From NCBI GenBank assembly GCA_015062205.1, contig SUVB01000033.1, positions 1 to 41,681 on the forward strand: DNA of 41,681 bases, written 5' to 3'. Below the pieces are notes generated by a model. The model did no database searches, was not told the DNA's origin, and saw nothing but the letters and a program-made list of their open reading frames with translations. Positions 24,276 to 32,754 of the stretch are shown here, piece after piece; position 1 is the first letter of the stretch, and each line of letters starts with the position of its first letter. The stretch comes from Desulfovibrio desulfuricans (lineage in GTDB: Bacteria; Desulfobacterota; Desulfovibrionia; Desulfovibrionales; Desulfovibrionaceae). The translations under genes were made by a program, and so were the position numbers.

Positions 24276-25627
24276 CGCAGGGCATCCGCCGGCGTGCTCA
24301 GTGTGCGCAGCCTGTCCACAAAGGTGACGGGCCGGTACAGGTTCTTCAGTTCCGCCCCGGGCGTGATGGAGGTGACCACGGCCTTGCCGATGACATGACG
24401 GGCATTGTCGTCCGCGCCCTCAACCGTGCGCACGCCCCACACATTATGGAAGATGGCGGCGCGACCCTTGTACTTGCCCACATAGAGCGTGATATGCCCG
24501 CGCATGCCCACAAGGCTCAGGAAGGGCACGCCTGCCTGCAGAATGCGTTCCTCCTTTTCCCGCGCGCTCAGTCCCTCCAGCGGCACGACGACCCCGGTGC
24601 GAGCCTGCGCTGCGGAATTGCGCGGCAGCCAGATGCCGAAGGGGGTGAGCAGCTCGCGGGTGAGGGCGGAGCAGTCCCTGTCGCCGAACATGCCGCCCCA
24701 GCCGTAGGGCTGGCCCATGAGGACATTGCCCACCCGGGCCGCATTGCGGGGCGTCATGCGCAGGGGCCAGGCAGCGGCATCCGCGGCGGAAAGGACGACC
24801 GGGGCCAGCGTTGCCCAGCCGTCCGCGCCGCGCACGGGCAAAAGAACCTGCAGGCCGCCCTGCGCCGCGCCGCCCAGGGGCAGCAGCGCGCCGACGCCTG
24901 CCGTGACGCTGCCCGCAGGGGAGGCCAGCGTCACCTTGTCGCGCGTGAGCGCGGCAAGGGCGCTGTTGCGGTAGGTCTGCTGCAGTTCCTCACTGACAGG
25001 GGCCAGGTCTTCGGCGGCCACCCAGCCGCCGGCCACGGGGCATTCCACATAGTGCCAGCGCCCGTCGCGGCTGGTGTGCGCAATGAGTACGGGCGTGCCC
25101 ACGGGCAGCAGCGAATACTGGAAATAATCAAAGGGGTTGGCATGCTGGTCGGGCGTGGGCTCGGAGAAGCGCCGTTCCCTGGTGGGCAGTTCGCGCAAAT
25201 CGGTGTTGCGGATGGTGATGGCGGCCTGGTTGCGCGCGGGAAACGTCTTCAGGTTCGCATTGGCCTTCATGGCGTCCCATTCAGGCTGCGTCCAGCGCAC
25301 GGCGTCATGCTTGTAGCCCCGCGCCCTGCCGAAAGCGGCCGCCGCCTCGCGCTTGCGGATGGACGTTTTGGGCATGTCCCAGGGACCGAACAGGATGCGC
25401 CGGAAGCGCGCCGCCTGCGCAATCTGCTCCTCCTGCGTGAGGATGGGCTTGTCCTGCCCCGCAGCCTTGGCGTAGACCTCAAGGTTTTGCGGGAAGCGGC
25501 GCAGGTCTTCCAACTGGATCGAGGCGCCGGGAAGCCGTCCTGAACGGGAGCCCGTCTGTTTGCCGCCGCAGGCAGTCAGCAGAAGGGCGCAGAGGACAAT
25601 CAGGAAAAGACGAAGACGCAGATGCAT
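24272..25627 (-). CDS. NlpC/P60 cell-wall peptidase lipoprotein with SH3 domains
   Basis: A 451-residue lipoprotein that should cut the gamma-D-Glu-diamino acid bond of peptidoglycan stem peptides. The signal peptide ends in the lipobox LLTAC (Cys20). An N-terminal helical region (about 35-135) and SH3b-type domains (about 140-310) precede the NlpC/P60 domain with Cys319 in GDRDCSAL, His378 in RGHITLYVG and a third polar residue near FHNVWG. Domain order matches the D. vulgaris SH3-SH3-NlpC/P60 enzyme whose structure has been solved. The ATG at 25627 was chosen because AAGGAG lies ten bases upstream. It overlaps the RluD-CoaE start by four bases and lies 58 bp after a histidine phosphatase gene. 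Confidence 0.93.
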   Translation of the reverse strand: MHLRLRLFLIVLCALLLTACGGKQTGSRSGRLPGASIQLEDLRRFPQNLEVYAKAAGQDKPILTQEEQIAQAARFRRILFGPWDMPKTSIRKREAAAAFGRARGYKHDAVRWTQPEWDAMKANANLKTFPARNQAAITIRNTDLRELPTRERRFSEPTPDQHANPFDYFQYSLLPVGTPVLIAHTSRDGRWHYVECPVAGGWVAAEDLAPVSEELQQTYRNSALAALTRDKVTLASPAGSVTAGVGALLPLGGAAQGGLQVLLPVRGADGWATLAPVVLSAADAAAWPLRMTPRNAARVGNVLMGQPYGWGGMFGDRDCSALTRELLTPFGIWLPRNSAAQARTGVVVPLEGLSAREKEERILQAGVPFLSLVGMRGHITLYVGKYKGRAAIFHNVWGVRTVEGADDNARHVIGKAVVTSITPGAELKNLYRPVTFVDRLRTLSTPADALR

Positions 25628-25685
25628 GGGGGGAGACTCCTTCATGAGTGGCATGAGGCATCAGACAACAGTGTCCATCGCGTTG

Positions 25686-27131
25686 TCATCGGCGTTGGCC
25701 GGCGTCGGCGGGGGGCGTCGATTCCGTCGTTCCGGCGGGGTCCGCTTCGGGAATGGCGTCCGTACGCAGGCGCAGGGGCGGCACTTGCTGGGGGGGCAGG
25801 GCCAGCCCTTCAAGCCGTTCACGAACAACCTTCGTGAAGTCTTCCAGGCTGAAGACCGCTTCGCCCAGCACCGGCGGCGCCGTTACTTCGGCGGCCTCGG
25901 CCGCGTGGGCCCGTTTGGGGGCTGCGGCGGCGGGACGGTCTCTGCCGGCGGCCTCCGGGTCGGAAACCTGCGGGGAAGACGCAAAGGGGGCGTGCAGCGT
26001 CTCGATGGATTGCGCGAAGACGCTGGCGCGGACTTCCTTGCGGCCGTCCCTGTCCCACAGTTCCAGCAGAAGAACAGCCGCCGGGGGCGTACTGTCCGGG
26101 GGATAGCCGGGAAGCTGCCAATGCAGGCCCAGCAACGCGCCGACATTGGCCAGATTTGTGTCATGCCCCACAAAGACGACCAGCGACGCGGCATTGCAGC
26201 GCTGGTCGCTGTGCGTGCCCGCAAGGGCGGCCGCCATTTCCGAAAGCAGCGCGCCGCCCTTGGCGCGCGCGATCATGGGGGCGCGGTTGACCACATTCAC
26301 GGCGGCGTCGTGCAGGGGCAGCAACTCGCGCAGCGTACGGGCGTCCACCTGTCCCCAGGCGGCGGCTGCCCTGGGCCATTGGGCGTACTCAAGCAGGAAT
26401 ATCTCCGCCATGCTTGAACCGATGCCCAGCGCGCCGGAAAGGCGCACGTTGGCATTGTCCGGCGCGATGCTGACGGAACTGGGCAGGTCGGTGAGACCGC
26501 AGCGGGCCGGAAGATTGTAGCGCAGGCAGAGCTCCGGCGCCACGGGCGCGCTGATGTGCTGCAGGTGGAGCAGGGCGGCATTGTGCGCATCGTGCAGCAG
26601 GTCCAGGCTTCCTCCTGCCGCGGCAAGCACATCGGCGGCGGCCGTCGCCGGGTCAAAGGGTTGCGCGCCTCCGCGCATGGGGTGAAAGAGCGGGTCCGGC
26701 GAACGGGTTGCCAGCGCATAGCCCGAACTGCTCCCCGGGCACAGGCCCTCCAGCAGGGCTCTGGCGGTGGCGGCGCAGCGCTGATCCGTATCGGCGCGGA
26801 CGAATACGGCGCCCGGCTTTGCGCAGGCCGAGTCCGGCAGCAGGCCCTTGTCGGCCAGACGGATGCGCAGATCTTTCCACTGGGCGGTGACGAGCTGCCC
26901 GCCGCGGCTGGTAAGGGAACCCCTGCCCACGGGCCATTGAGGCCAGGCGCGGGAACTCCAGAGTGCGAGCGTTTCCGGCGACTGCACGGGCGCGCGCACG
27001 CCGTGGCGGGAAAGCGCCACCACCTTGAGCAGCCCTGCATGGCCGCCCTGTGCTGCGGCCGGAGCCGTCGCGCAGGGGAGGACAGCCATGCAGGCCAGCC
27101 AGACGGCGAAAATCCGTAACGCGATGCGCAT
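25686..27131 (-). CDS. Periplasmic histidine-acid phosphatase (AppA/phytase-like)
   Basis: A 481-residue exported phosphatase of histidine phosphatase clade 2. A signal peptide (about 1-28, ending ATAPAAAQ) precedes the catalytic SRHGVRAP motif (41-48; His43 is the phosphorylated nucleophile). The proton-donor motif is GHDTN in VVFVGHDTNLANVG. Family members in periplasms hydrolyse glucose-1-phosphate, phytate or similar esters. The C-terminal 100 residues are unusual: an Ala/Pro-rich linker (AAGRDRPAAAAPKRAHAAEA) and a predicted disordered tail beyond the normal fold. ATG at 27131 has AGGAGG upstream. It is the first gene of a minus-strand unit with the NlpC/P60 lipoprotein and the RluD-CoaE fusion; no functional link is obvious. 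Confidence 0.9.
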   Translation of the reverse strand: MRIALRIFAVWLACMAVLPCATAPAAAQGGHAGLLKVVALSRHGVRAPVQSPETLALWSSRAWPQWPVGRGSLTSRGGQLVTAQWKDLRIRLADKGLLPDSACAKPGAVFVRADTDQRCAATARALLEGLCPGSSSGYALATRSPDPLFHPMRGGAQPFDPATAAADVLAAAGGSLDLLHDAHNAALLHLQHISAPVAPELCLRYNLPARCGLTDLPSSVSIAPDNANVRLSGALGIGSSMAEIFLLEYAQWPRAAAAWGQVDARTLRELLPLHDAAVNVVNRAPMIARAKGGALLSEMAAALAGTHSDQRCNAASLVVFVGHDTNLANVGALLGLHWQLPGYPPDSTPPAAVLLLELWDRDGRKEVRASVFAQSIETLHAPFASSPQVSDPEAAGRDRPAAAAPKRAHAAEAAEVTAPPVLGEAVFSLEDFTKVVRERLEGLALPPQQVPPLRLRTDAIPEADPAGTTESTPPADAGQRR

Positions 27132-27267
27132 ATTCCCTCCTTTGGTCATGCAGCATAACGGTAAACAGGACGACGGGCAATGTCGGCAGCCGGGCAAATA
27201 TTGCCCCGGTGATGCCCCGCCGGGCAGAAAAGCCCGCCCGCAGGGGCGTATGCGGCATTGGACGCTT

Positions 27268-27296
27268 TTGACCTTTTGCCGTCCCTGTAGCATACT
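27268..27296 (+). promoter_or_regulatory. Sigma70 promoter of selD
   Basis: TTGACC (27268-27273), 17 bases, CATACT (27291-27296), giving a leader of only about 25 bases before the selD start at 27326, which has AAAGGAG upstream. Confidence 0.6.
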
Positions 27297-27325
27297 GGAT
27301 CACCTCGTCAACAAAGGAGACTCCC

Positions 27326-28384
27326 ATGAAGCTTTTGGAAAAAGCCCGCGCGGCCGGTTGAGCCGCCAAGCTTGCTCCAGGGGCTCTGGAGCGTCTTTTA
27401 CGGGGATTGCCCGAGGGGGCGCGCCCCGATCTGGAAGCCAGAGTTCTGGCAGGGCGGGCGCGCAATGAAGATGCCGTGGTCCTGACCGTGCCGCCCGGGC
27501 GGGCGCTGGTGCAGACGGTGGACGTGCTTGCGCCCATCGTCAACGACGCCTTTGCCTTCGGCCGCATTGCCGCGGCCAACGCGCTTTCCGACGTGTACGC
27601 CATGGGCGGCACGCCCTGGAGCGCCATGAACGTGGCCTTTTTCCCGCAGGCCCTGGCGGAGGACGATCCGCAGGGCATTCTGGCGAACATCCTGCGCGGC
27701 GGGCTGGACGCCATGAATGAGGCGGGCGCGGTGCTGGCGGGGGGGCATACTGTTCAGGACGAGGAACTGAAGTACGGGCTTGCCGTCACCGGCATCATTG
27801 ATCCCGCGCACATGGCGCGGAACAACGGGCTTGCGCCGGGGCAGCGGCTGCTGTTGACCAAGCCTCTGGGCACGGGGGTGCTGGCCACGGCCGTGAAGGC
27901 GCGTTGGGACGGAGCGGAGGAGAGCGAGGCCGAGGTGACGCGCTGGTGTTCGCGGCTGAACAGCGCGGGCGGCGCGGTTATCCGTGAGTTCGGATTGACG
28001 GCCGCCACGGACGTCACCGGCTTCGGTCTTGGCGGGCATGCGCTGGAGATGGCCCTGGCGTCCGGCGTCTGTGTGGAACTGCGCGCCGAAGCGCTGCCGC
28101 TCATGCCCCGCGCGCTGGACTACGCGCGGGATGGCCTTATCCCTGCGGGGAGCCACTTGAACCGGCAGCACTGGGCCTGTTCGACCCTGGCGGGTGCAGG
28201 GGTGGACGAGGCTGTGCTCAGTCTGGCCTTTGACGCCCAGACCTCCGGGGGGCTGCTGCTGGCCGTGCCGGAGCATCTTGTGCCCGCCGTGCGCCGGAAA
28301 CTGCTGGCCGCCGGCGACCTCGCCTGCGAGGTGGGCTCGGTGCTGGAAGCGCGCGCCGACGGCAAGGCGCTGGTGCTGCGCTGA
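27326..28384 (+). CDS. selD: Selenide, water dikinase, a selenoprotein (in-frame UGA = Sec12)
   Basis: SelD makes selenophosphate, the selenium donor for tRNA(Sec) and selenouridine. The frame runs 352 residues if the TGA at 27359-27361 (codon 12) is read as selenocysteine: MKLLEKARAAG-U-AAKLAPGALE. This is the position of the catalytic Cys/Sec of SelD, followed by the essential lysine (K15). The rest is complete: RARNEDAVV, the DVLAPIVNDAFAFGRIAA ATP-binding stretch, ANALSDVYAMGG and TDVTGFGLGGHALEMA. The real start is ATG 27326 with AAAGGAG upstream. A caller that treats TGA as stop would begin at a false start near 27407 and lose the active site. A hairpin of bacterial SECIS type lies just after the TGA. 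Normal SelD length is about 347. Confidence 0.95.
27359..27397 (+). promoter_or_regulatory. Bacterial SECIS element for Sec12 of SelD
   Basis: UGA at 27359-27361 is followed after 12 bases by a perfect 7-bp stem GCTCCAG (27374-27380)/CTGGAGC (27386-27392) with loop GGGCT; AAG (27368-27370) and CTT (27395-27397) can extend the lower stem. Hairpin placement and the G-rich apical loop fit SelB-binding elements. The fold has not been computed. Confidence 0.8.
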
Positions 28385-28598
28385 CGCCGCCGCGGGCAGG
28401 ACAGGCGCCCCCCCTATCGGCATCCGGCGCGTTTTGCCTTCTCCCGAAGCACGGCATTGTTGCGCCGCAGGACAGGCGGGATGTCCCTGCTGTTGTGCGC
28501 GCCGTGCATTGACAGCATGCTGCCAATAAGGCAATAAAGGCATTTCATCCACGCTGCGGCGCGTTGTGTTGCGCCCATTTTTTCCGCGGAGAGTGAAG

Positions 28599-29729
28599 AT
28601 GAAAAAAGCTATGAGTCTGTTTGTGGCGCTGGCCTTGTGCACGGTGTTTGCCGGGCCCGCATCGGCCGAGGAAACCATCAAGATCGGGGTTGCCGGAGCG
28701 CACTCCGGCGATCTGGCTTCCTACGGCGTTCCCAGCCTGAACGCCGCCAAGGTCGTCATTGCCGATGTGAACGCCAGGGGCGGCATTCTGGGGCGTCAGC
28801 TTGAGTTGGTTTCGCAGGATGACCAGTGCAAACCCGAACTGGCCACCAATGCCGCGACCAAACTCATTTCGGACAAGGTGGCCGTTGTCATGGGCCACAT
28901 TTGCTCCGGCCCCACCAAGGCGACGCTGCCCCTGTACACCGAGGCCAGAATGGTGAGCATGTCTCCCTCGGCCACCACCCCGGCCCTGACCGAGGGCGGC
29001 GGCAATCCCTTCTTCTTCCGCACCATAGCCAATGACAAGGCCCAGGCCCGGCTGACGAGCGATTTTATTCTCAACGGTCTCAAGGCCAAGAACGTCGCCT
29101 ACCTGCATGACAACGGCGAGTACGGCAAGGGTTTTGTGGACGGCAACCGCGAGGCGCTGGAAAAGGCGGGCGTGACAACCGTGCTGTACGAGGCCGTGAC
29201 GCCGGACGCGGTGGATTTCTCCGCCGTGGTGCGCAAACTGCGCCGCGCCAAGCCCGACCTGCTGGTCTTCGGCGGGTATCAGCCCACCGCGTCCAAACTG
29301 CTGCAGCAGATGCGCCGCGATCGCGTGACCACGCCCATGCTCGGCCCCGACGGGCTCAAGGATGACGCCTTTATCAAGATGGCCGGTAAGGACAGCGAGG
29401 GCGTGTACACCTCCTACCCCAAGGACACCAGCGGTCTCGCCGCCTACAAGCATGCCCGCGAAGGCCATGTGAAGATGTTCGGCAGCGACCCCGGCTCCTT
29501 CTACTACAATGCCTATGCCGCCACCGTGGCCCTGATCAACGCTATGGAGAAGGCCGGCTCCACCGAGACGGACAAGATCGTCGAGGCGTTGCACACGTGC
29601 CCTGTGGACACTCCTCTGGGCACGCTGACCTTCAGCAAGACCGGCGATGCGGCCGGCATGGCCCTGTCCATCTATCAGATCAAGGACGGCAAGTTTGTAG
29701 AGTTGGATCACAGCATCACGCTTGAATAG
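28599..29729 (+). CDS. livK: Branched-chain amino-acid ABC transporter, periplasmic binding protein
   Basis: A 376-residue periplasmic binding protein of the LivJ/LivK class (type I fold). Signal peptide about 1-24 (KKAMSLFVALALCTVFAGPA, cleavage after ASA). The mature protein starts ETIKIGVAGAHSGDLASYG and contains GGILGRQLELVSQDDQCKPE, the SPSATTPAL ligand-contact segment and YLHDNGEYGKGF, all typical. ATG at 28599 has GGAG upstream; a longer frame starts without one. It is followed, after two strong hairpins, by livH-M-G-F. The preceding 213-bp gap has TTGACA at 28509 but no convincing -10. Leu/Ile/Val is the expected substrate, though family members also bind amides or other amino acids. 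Confidence 0.93.
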   Translation: MKKAMSLFVALALCTVFAGPASAEETIKIGVAGAHSGDLASYGVPSLNAAKVVIADVNARGGILGRQLELVSQDDQCKPELATNAATKLISDKVAVVMGHICSGPTKATLPLYTEARMVSMSPSATTPALTEGGGNPFFFRTIANDKAQARLTSDFILNGLKAKNVAYLHDNGEYGKGFVDGNREALEKAGVTTVLYEAVTPDAVDFSAVVRKLRRAKPDLLVFGGYQPTASKLLQQMRRDRVTTPMLGPDGLKDDAFIKMAGKDSEGVYTSYPKDTSGLAAYKHAREGHVKMFGSDPGSFYYNAYAATVALINAMEKAGSTETDKIVEALHTCPVDTPLGTLTFSKTGDAAGMALSIYQIKDGKFVELDHSITLE

Positions 29730-29738
29730 CCATAATCG

Positions 29739-29760
29739 AGGACGCGGGGGGCCGCGTCCT
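29739..29760 (+). terminator. Hairpin after livK (partial terminator/attenuator)
   Basis: AGGACGCGG (29739-29747) and CCGCGTCCT (29752-29760) form a perfect 9-bp stem with a GGGG loop; GATGTTTT follows. It begins 10 bases after the livK stop and could let binding protein be made in excess over the membrane parts. Confidence 0.6.
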
Positions 29761-29771
29761 GATGTTTTCGC

Positions 29772-29799
29772 GCCTGCCCGCCGCATGCGGCGGGCAGGC
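29772..29799. repeat. 28-bp perfect palindrome between livK and livH
   Basis: The 14-base arm GCCTGCCCGCCGCA (29772-29785) is followed with no gap by its exact reverse complement (29786-29799). As RNA it folds into a very stable hairpin 39 bases before the livH start; as DNA it could bind a dimeric protein. Confidence 0.75.
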
Positions 29800-29837
29800 T
29801 TGATGCGGCCGGGTGACCGGTCCGCGTGCGGGGCCGC

Positions 29838-30746
29838 ATGGATATCCAATTCTTCATTGAGTTGTTTTTCGGCGGGTTGACGCGGGGCAGCATCTATGCG
29901 CTCATCGCGCTGGGCTACACGCTGGTATACGGCATTATCGGGCTCATCAACTTTGCCCACGGCGAAGTGTACATGCTCGGAGCCTTCACGGCGCTGCTGG
30001 TGGCCGGCGTGCTCGGCGTCTACGGCTTCCCGGCCGGGGGCATTCTTGTGGTTGCGGCGCTGGCGGCCGTGGTGTGGTGTTCCGCCTACGGCTACACGCT
30101 GGAAAAGGTCGCCTACAAGCCCCTGCGCGGCGCGCCGCGCCTGTCGCCGCTCATTTCTGCCATCGGCATGTCCATTTTCCTGCAGAACTATGTGCTGCTG
30201 GCGCAGACCTCGGACTTTGTGCCCTTCCCCAATCTGCTGCCGGAAATGGGATTCCTCGAATATATTGATTACGTCATGGGGCCCAGCGATTTCCTCATTC
30301 TGCTGGTCAGCACCATCGCCATGGTGTCGCTTTCGCTCTTCATCCGCTTCACCCGCATGGGCAAGGCCATGAGGGCCACGGCCCAGAACCGCAAGATGGC
30401 CCTGCTGCTGGGCGTTAACGCCGACCGCATCATTTCGCTGACCTTCATTATCGGTTCGGCCCTGGCTGCGCTGGGCGGCGTGCTCATTGCCTCGCACATG
30501 GGGCAGGTCAACTTCGGCATAGGCTTCCTGGCGGGGCTCAAGGCCTTTACGGCGGCAGTGCTCGGCGGCATAGGCTCCATCCCCGGGGCCATGGTGGGCG
30601 GGCTCGTGCTCGGCCTGGCGGAAAGCTTCACAACGGGATATTTCTCCGGCAATTATGAGGACATGCTGGCGTTCGGCATCCTTATCCTTATCCTCATCTT
30701 CAGGCCTGACGGCATTCTGGGCAAGGCCGCCGTGGAAAAGGTATAG
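29838..30746 (+). CDS. livH: Branched-chain amino-acid ABC transporter permease LivH
   Basis: A 302-residue inner-membrane permease with about eight membrane helices. Diagnostic segments are GSIYALIALGYTLVYGIIGL-INFAHGE near residues 20-45, RFTRMGKAMRATAQNRKMA (cytoplasmic loop that contacts the ATPase), and GGIGSIPGAMVGGLVLG near the end. It pairs with LivM to form the channel. ATG at 29838 was taken; GTG at 29826 in frame is an alternative and neither has a strong ribosome site, so the upstream hairpins may modulate initiation. livM starts two bases after its stop. Confidence 0.94.
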   Translation: MDIQFFIELFFGGLTRGSIYALIALGYTLVYGIIGLINFAHGEVYMLGAFTALLVAGVLGVYGFPAGGILVVAALAAVVWCSAYGYTLEKVAYKPLRGAPRLSPLISAIGMSIFLQNYVLLAQTSDFVPFPNLLPEMGFLEYIDYVMGPSDFLILLVSTIAMVSLSLFIRFTRMGKAMRATAQNRKMALLLGVNADRIISLTFIIGSALAALGGVLIASHMGQVNFGIGFLAGLKAFTAAVLGGIGSIPGAMVGGLVLGLAESFTTGYFSGNYEDMLAFGILILILIFRPDGILGKAAVEKV

Positions 30747-30748
30747 CC

Positions 30749-31972
30749 ATGCAGCGTTTGTTCAAAGCCGTTCTCGCCGCTCTGTGGTTCATGCTGCTGA
30801 CCCTGCCCGTGCTGGGCATCAAGCTGAACACGGTGGAGCACTCCGTCACCTGGTGTCTTGACCGCATCCTGGGGCTCGGCGCGGGAATATTTGTGCTGGC
30901 CCTGCTGTGGGACTGGTGCTTCTCCCGCAAGGCGGCCGGACGGCCGCTGGTCTCCCTGCCCGCCGGGTTCAGCCTTGCAACCGCGCTTGCGGCGCTGCAT
31001 AACCGCCCCGGCCTGCGCTGCGGCGGCCTGGCCGCGCTGGGCGCAGTGATGCTTGCCATGCCGTTTGTGGGCTCCTTCTACCAGACCAACATTATGATCT
31101 CGGCCCTGCTCTATGTCATGCTGGCGCTGGGCCTGAACATTGTGGTGGGGTTGGCCGGACAGCTGGTGTTGGGCTATGTGGCCTTTTACGCCATCGGCGC
31201 GTACGCCTACGGCCTGCTCAACCAGTTCCTGGGCTGGGGCTTCTGGACCTGCCTGCCCGTGGGGGGGCTTCTGGCGGTACTCTGCGGGCTGGTGCTGGGC
31301 TTCCCCGTGCTGCGCCTGCGGGGCGACTATCTGGCCATCGTTACCTTGGGTTTCGGCGAAATCGTGCGCCTGACCCTGCAAAACTGGACCAGCGTCACCG
31401 GGGGGCCGCGCGGCATCAGCGACATTCCGCGCCCCGGCTTCTTCGGCATGAGCATGGACATCGCCGCGTCCACTACCTACATTTATTATCTGGTGCTGGC
31501 GGCGGTGGTCATCACCGTCGTGGTCATCTCGCGGCTGAAAAATTCGCGTGTGGGACTGGCCCTGCAGGCGCTGCGCGAGGATGAAATAGCCTGCGAGGCC
31601 ATGGGCGTGGACATCACGCGCGTCAAGCTCTCCGCCTTTGCGCTCGGTTCCTGCTGGGCAGGCTTTGCGGGCGTCATCTTCGCGGCCAAGACCACATATA
31701 TCAATCCCTCCAGCTTCACCTTCATGGAGTCGGCCATGATCCTCTCCATGGTGGTACTGGGCGGCATGGGCTCCATTGCGGGCGTGGTCATCGCGGCCTT
31801 CATTCTCATTCTTGCGCCGGAATATCTGCGGGCCTTTTCCGACTACCGCATGCTCCTGTTCGGCGCCATCATGGTCGTCATGATGCTCTTCCGGCCGCAG
31901 GGGCTCATCAGCGGCGAGCGGCGTCGATACCGCATCAGCGCCCTGCACGGGGCCGGGGGAGGCCGCGCATGA
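30749..31972 (+). CDS. livM: Branched-chain amino-acid ABC transporter permease LivM
   Basis: A 407-residue membrane permease, the second half of the channel. The N-terminal region has two extra helices (about 8-27 and 45-65). The conserved core starts near residue 100 with NIMISALLYVMLALGLNIVVG-LAGQLVLGYVAFYAIGAYAY, followed by LRLRGDYLAIVTLGFGEIVRL, the coupling loop ALQALREDEIACEAMGVD, and GGMGSIAGVVIAAFIL. The length agrees with other LivM proteins that carry N-terminal extra helices. It begins two bases after livH and overlaps livG by four bases (ATGA). Confidence 0.95.
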   Translation: MQRLFKAVLAALWFMLLTLPVLGIKLNTVEHSVTWCLDRILGLGAGIFVLALLWDWCFSRKAAGRPLVSLPAGFSLATALAALHNRPGLRCGGLAALGAVMLAMPFVGSFYQTNIMISALLYVMLALGLNIVVGLAGQLVLGYVAFYAIGAYAYGLLNQFLGWGFWTCLPVGGLLAVLCGLVLGFPVLRLRGDYLAIVTLGFGEIVRLTLQNWTSVTGGPRGISDIPRPGFFGMSMDIAASTTYIYYLVLAAVVITVVVISRLKNSRVGLALQALREDEIACEAMGVDITRVKLSAFALGSCWAGFAGVIFAAKTTYINPSSFTFMESAMILSMVVLGGMGSIAGVVIAAFILILAPEYLRAFSDYRMLLFGAIMVVMMLFRPQGLISGERRRYRISALHGAGGGRA

Positions 31973-32754
31973 AACCGGTGCTGGAAGTGACGGACCTGTC
32001 ACAGAACTTCGGCGGGCTGCGCGCGCTCAACGATCTGTCGCTGACCGTCGGCAAGGGAGAGATTGTCGCGCTCATCGGCCCCAACGGCGCGGGCAAGACC
32101 ACCTTTTTCAACTGCGTCACGGGCATCTACACGCCCACGGAGGGGCAGGTCTGGCTGTATGACGGCTCGGGCGGGCGGCAATTGCTCAACGGGCGCAAGC
32201 CGCACCACATCACGGCGCTGGGCATGGCCCGCACCTTCCAGAACATCCGCCTGTTCAACGAGATGACGGTGCTTGAAAACGTGATGATCGGCCGGTACTG
32301 CCGCACGCGTGCAGGCATTCTGGGAGCCGTCCTGCGTGACGCCGGAACGCGCGCCGAGGAGCAGGACACCATCGACCGCAGCTACGCCCTCCTTGAGCTG
32401 GTGAAGCTGCAGGAATTCTGGAACGAAACCGCCGACAACCTGCCCTACGGCGCGCAGCGCCGCCTGGAAATTGCGCGCGCCCTGGCCACCGAGCCGCACA
32501 TGCTGCTGCTGGACGAACCGGCGGCGGGCATGAACCCGCAGGAAACCAACGAGCTGAAGAAACTCGTCTTTTCCATCCGCGACGAGCGGCAGCTTTCCAT
32601 CCTGCTCATTGAGCACGACATGGGCATGGTCATGTCCCTTTCCGACCGCATCTACGTCATGGAGTACGGTTCCTGCATCGCCACGGGCACGCCTGCGGAG
32701 ATCCGCAGCGACCCGCGCGTCATCAAGGCATATCTGGGAGTGGGCGATGCTTGA
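31969..32754 (+). CDS. livG: Branched-chain amino-acid ABC transporter ATPase LivG
   Basis: A 261-residue ABC ATPase on the cytoplasmic face. Walker A is GPNGAGKTT (near residue 37), the GMARTFQNIRLF Q-loop follows, the signature is LPYGAQRRLEIARAL, Walker B is LLLDEPAAGMN and the switch is IEHDM. The signature has YGAQ where most ABC proteins have SGGQ, which is normal for LivG. It overlaps livM by four bases and livF by eight, so the three are translationally coupled. Confidence 0.95.
   Translation: MKPVLEVTDLSQNFGGLRALNDLSLTVGKGEIVALIGPNGAGKTTFFNCVTGIYTPTEGQVWLYDGSGGRQLLNGRKPHHITALGMARTFQNIRLFNEMTVLENVMIGRYCRTRAGILGAVLRDAGTRAEEQDTIDRSYALLELVKLQEFWNETADNLPYGAQRRLEIARALATEPHMLLLDEPAAGMNPQETNELKKLVFSIRDERQLSILLIEHDMGMVMSLSDRIYVMEYGSCIATGTPAEIRSDPRVIKAYLGVGDA

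Noticed and set aside
27407..28384. SelD starting at 27407 as a truncated protein
   Set aside because: The upstream in-frame sequence encodes the conserved SelD N-terminus, with UGA exactly at the catalytic Cys/Sec position.
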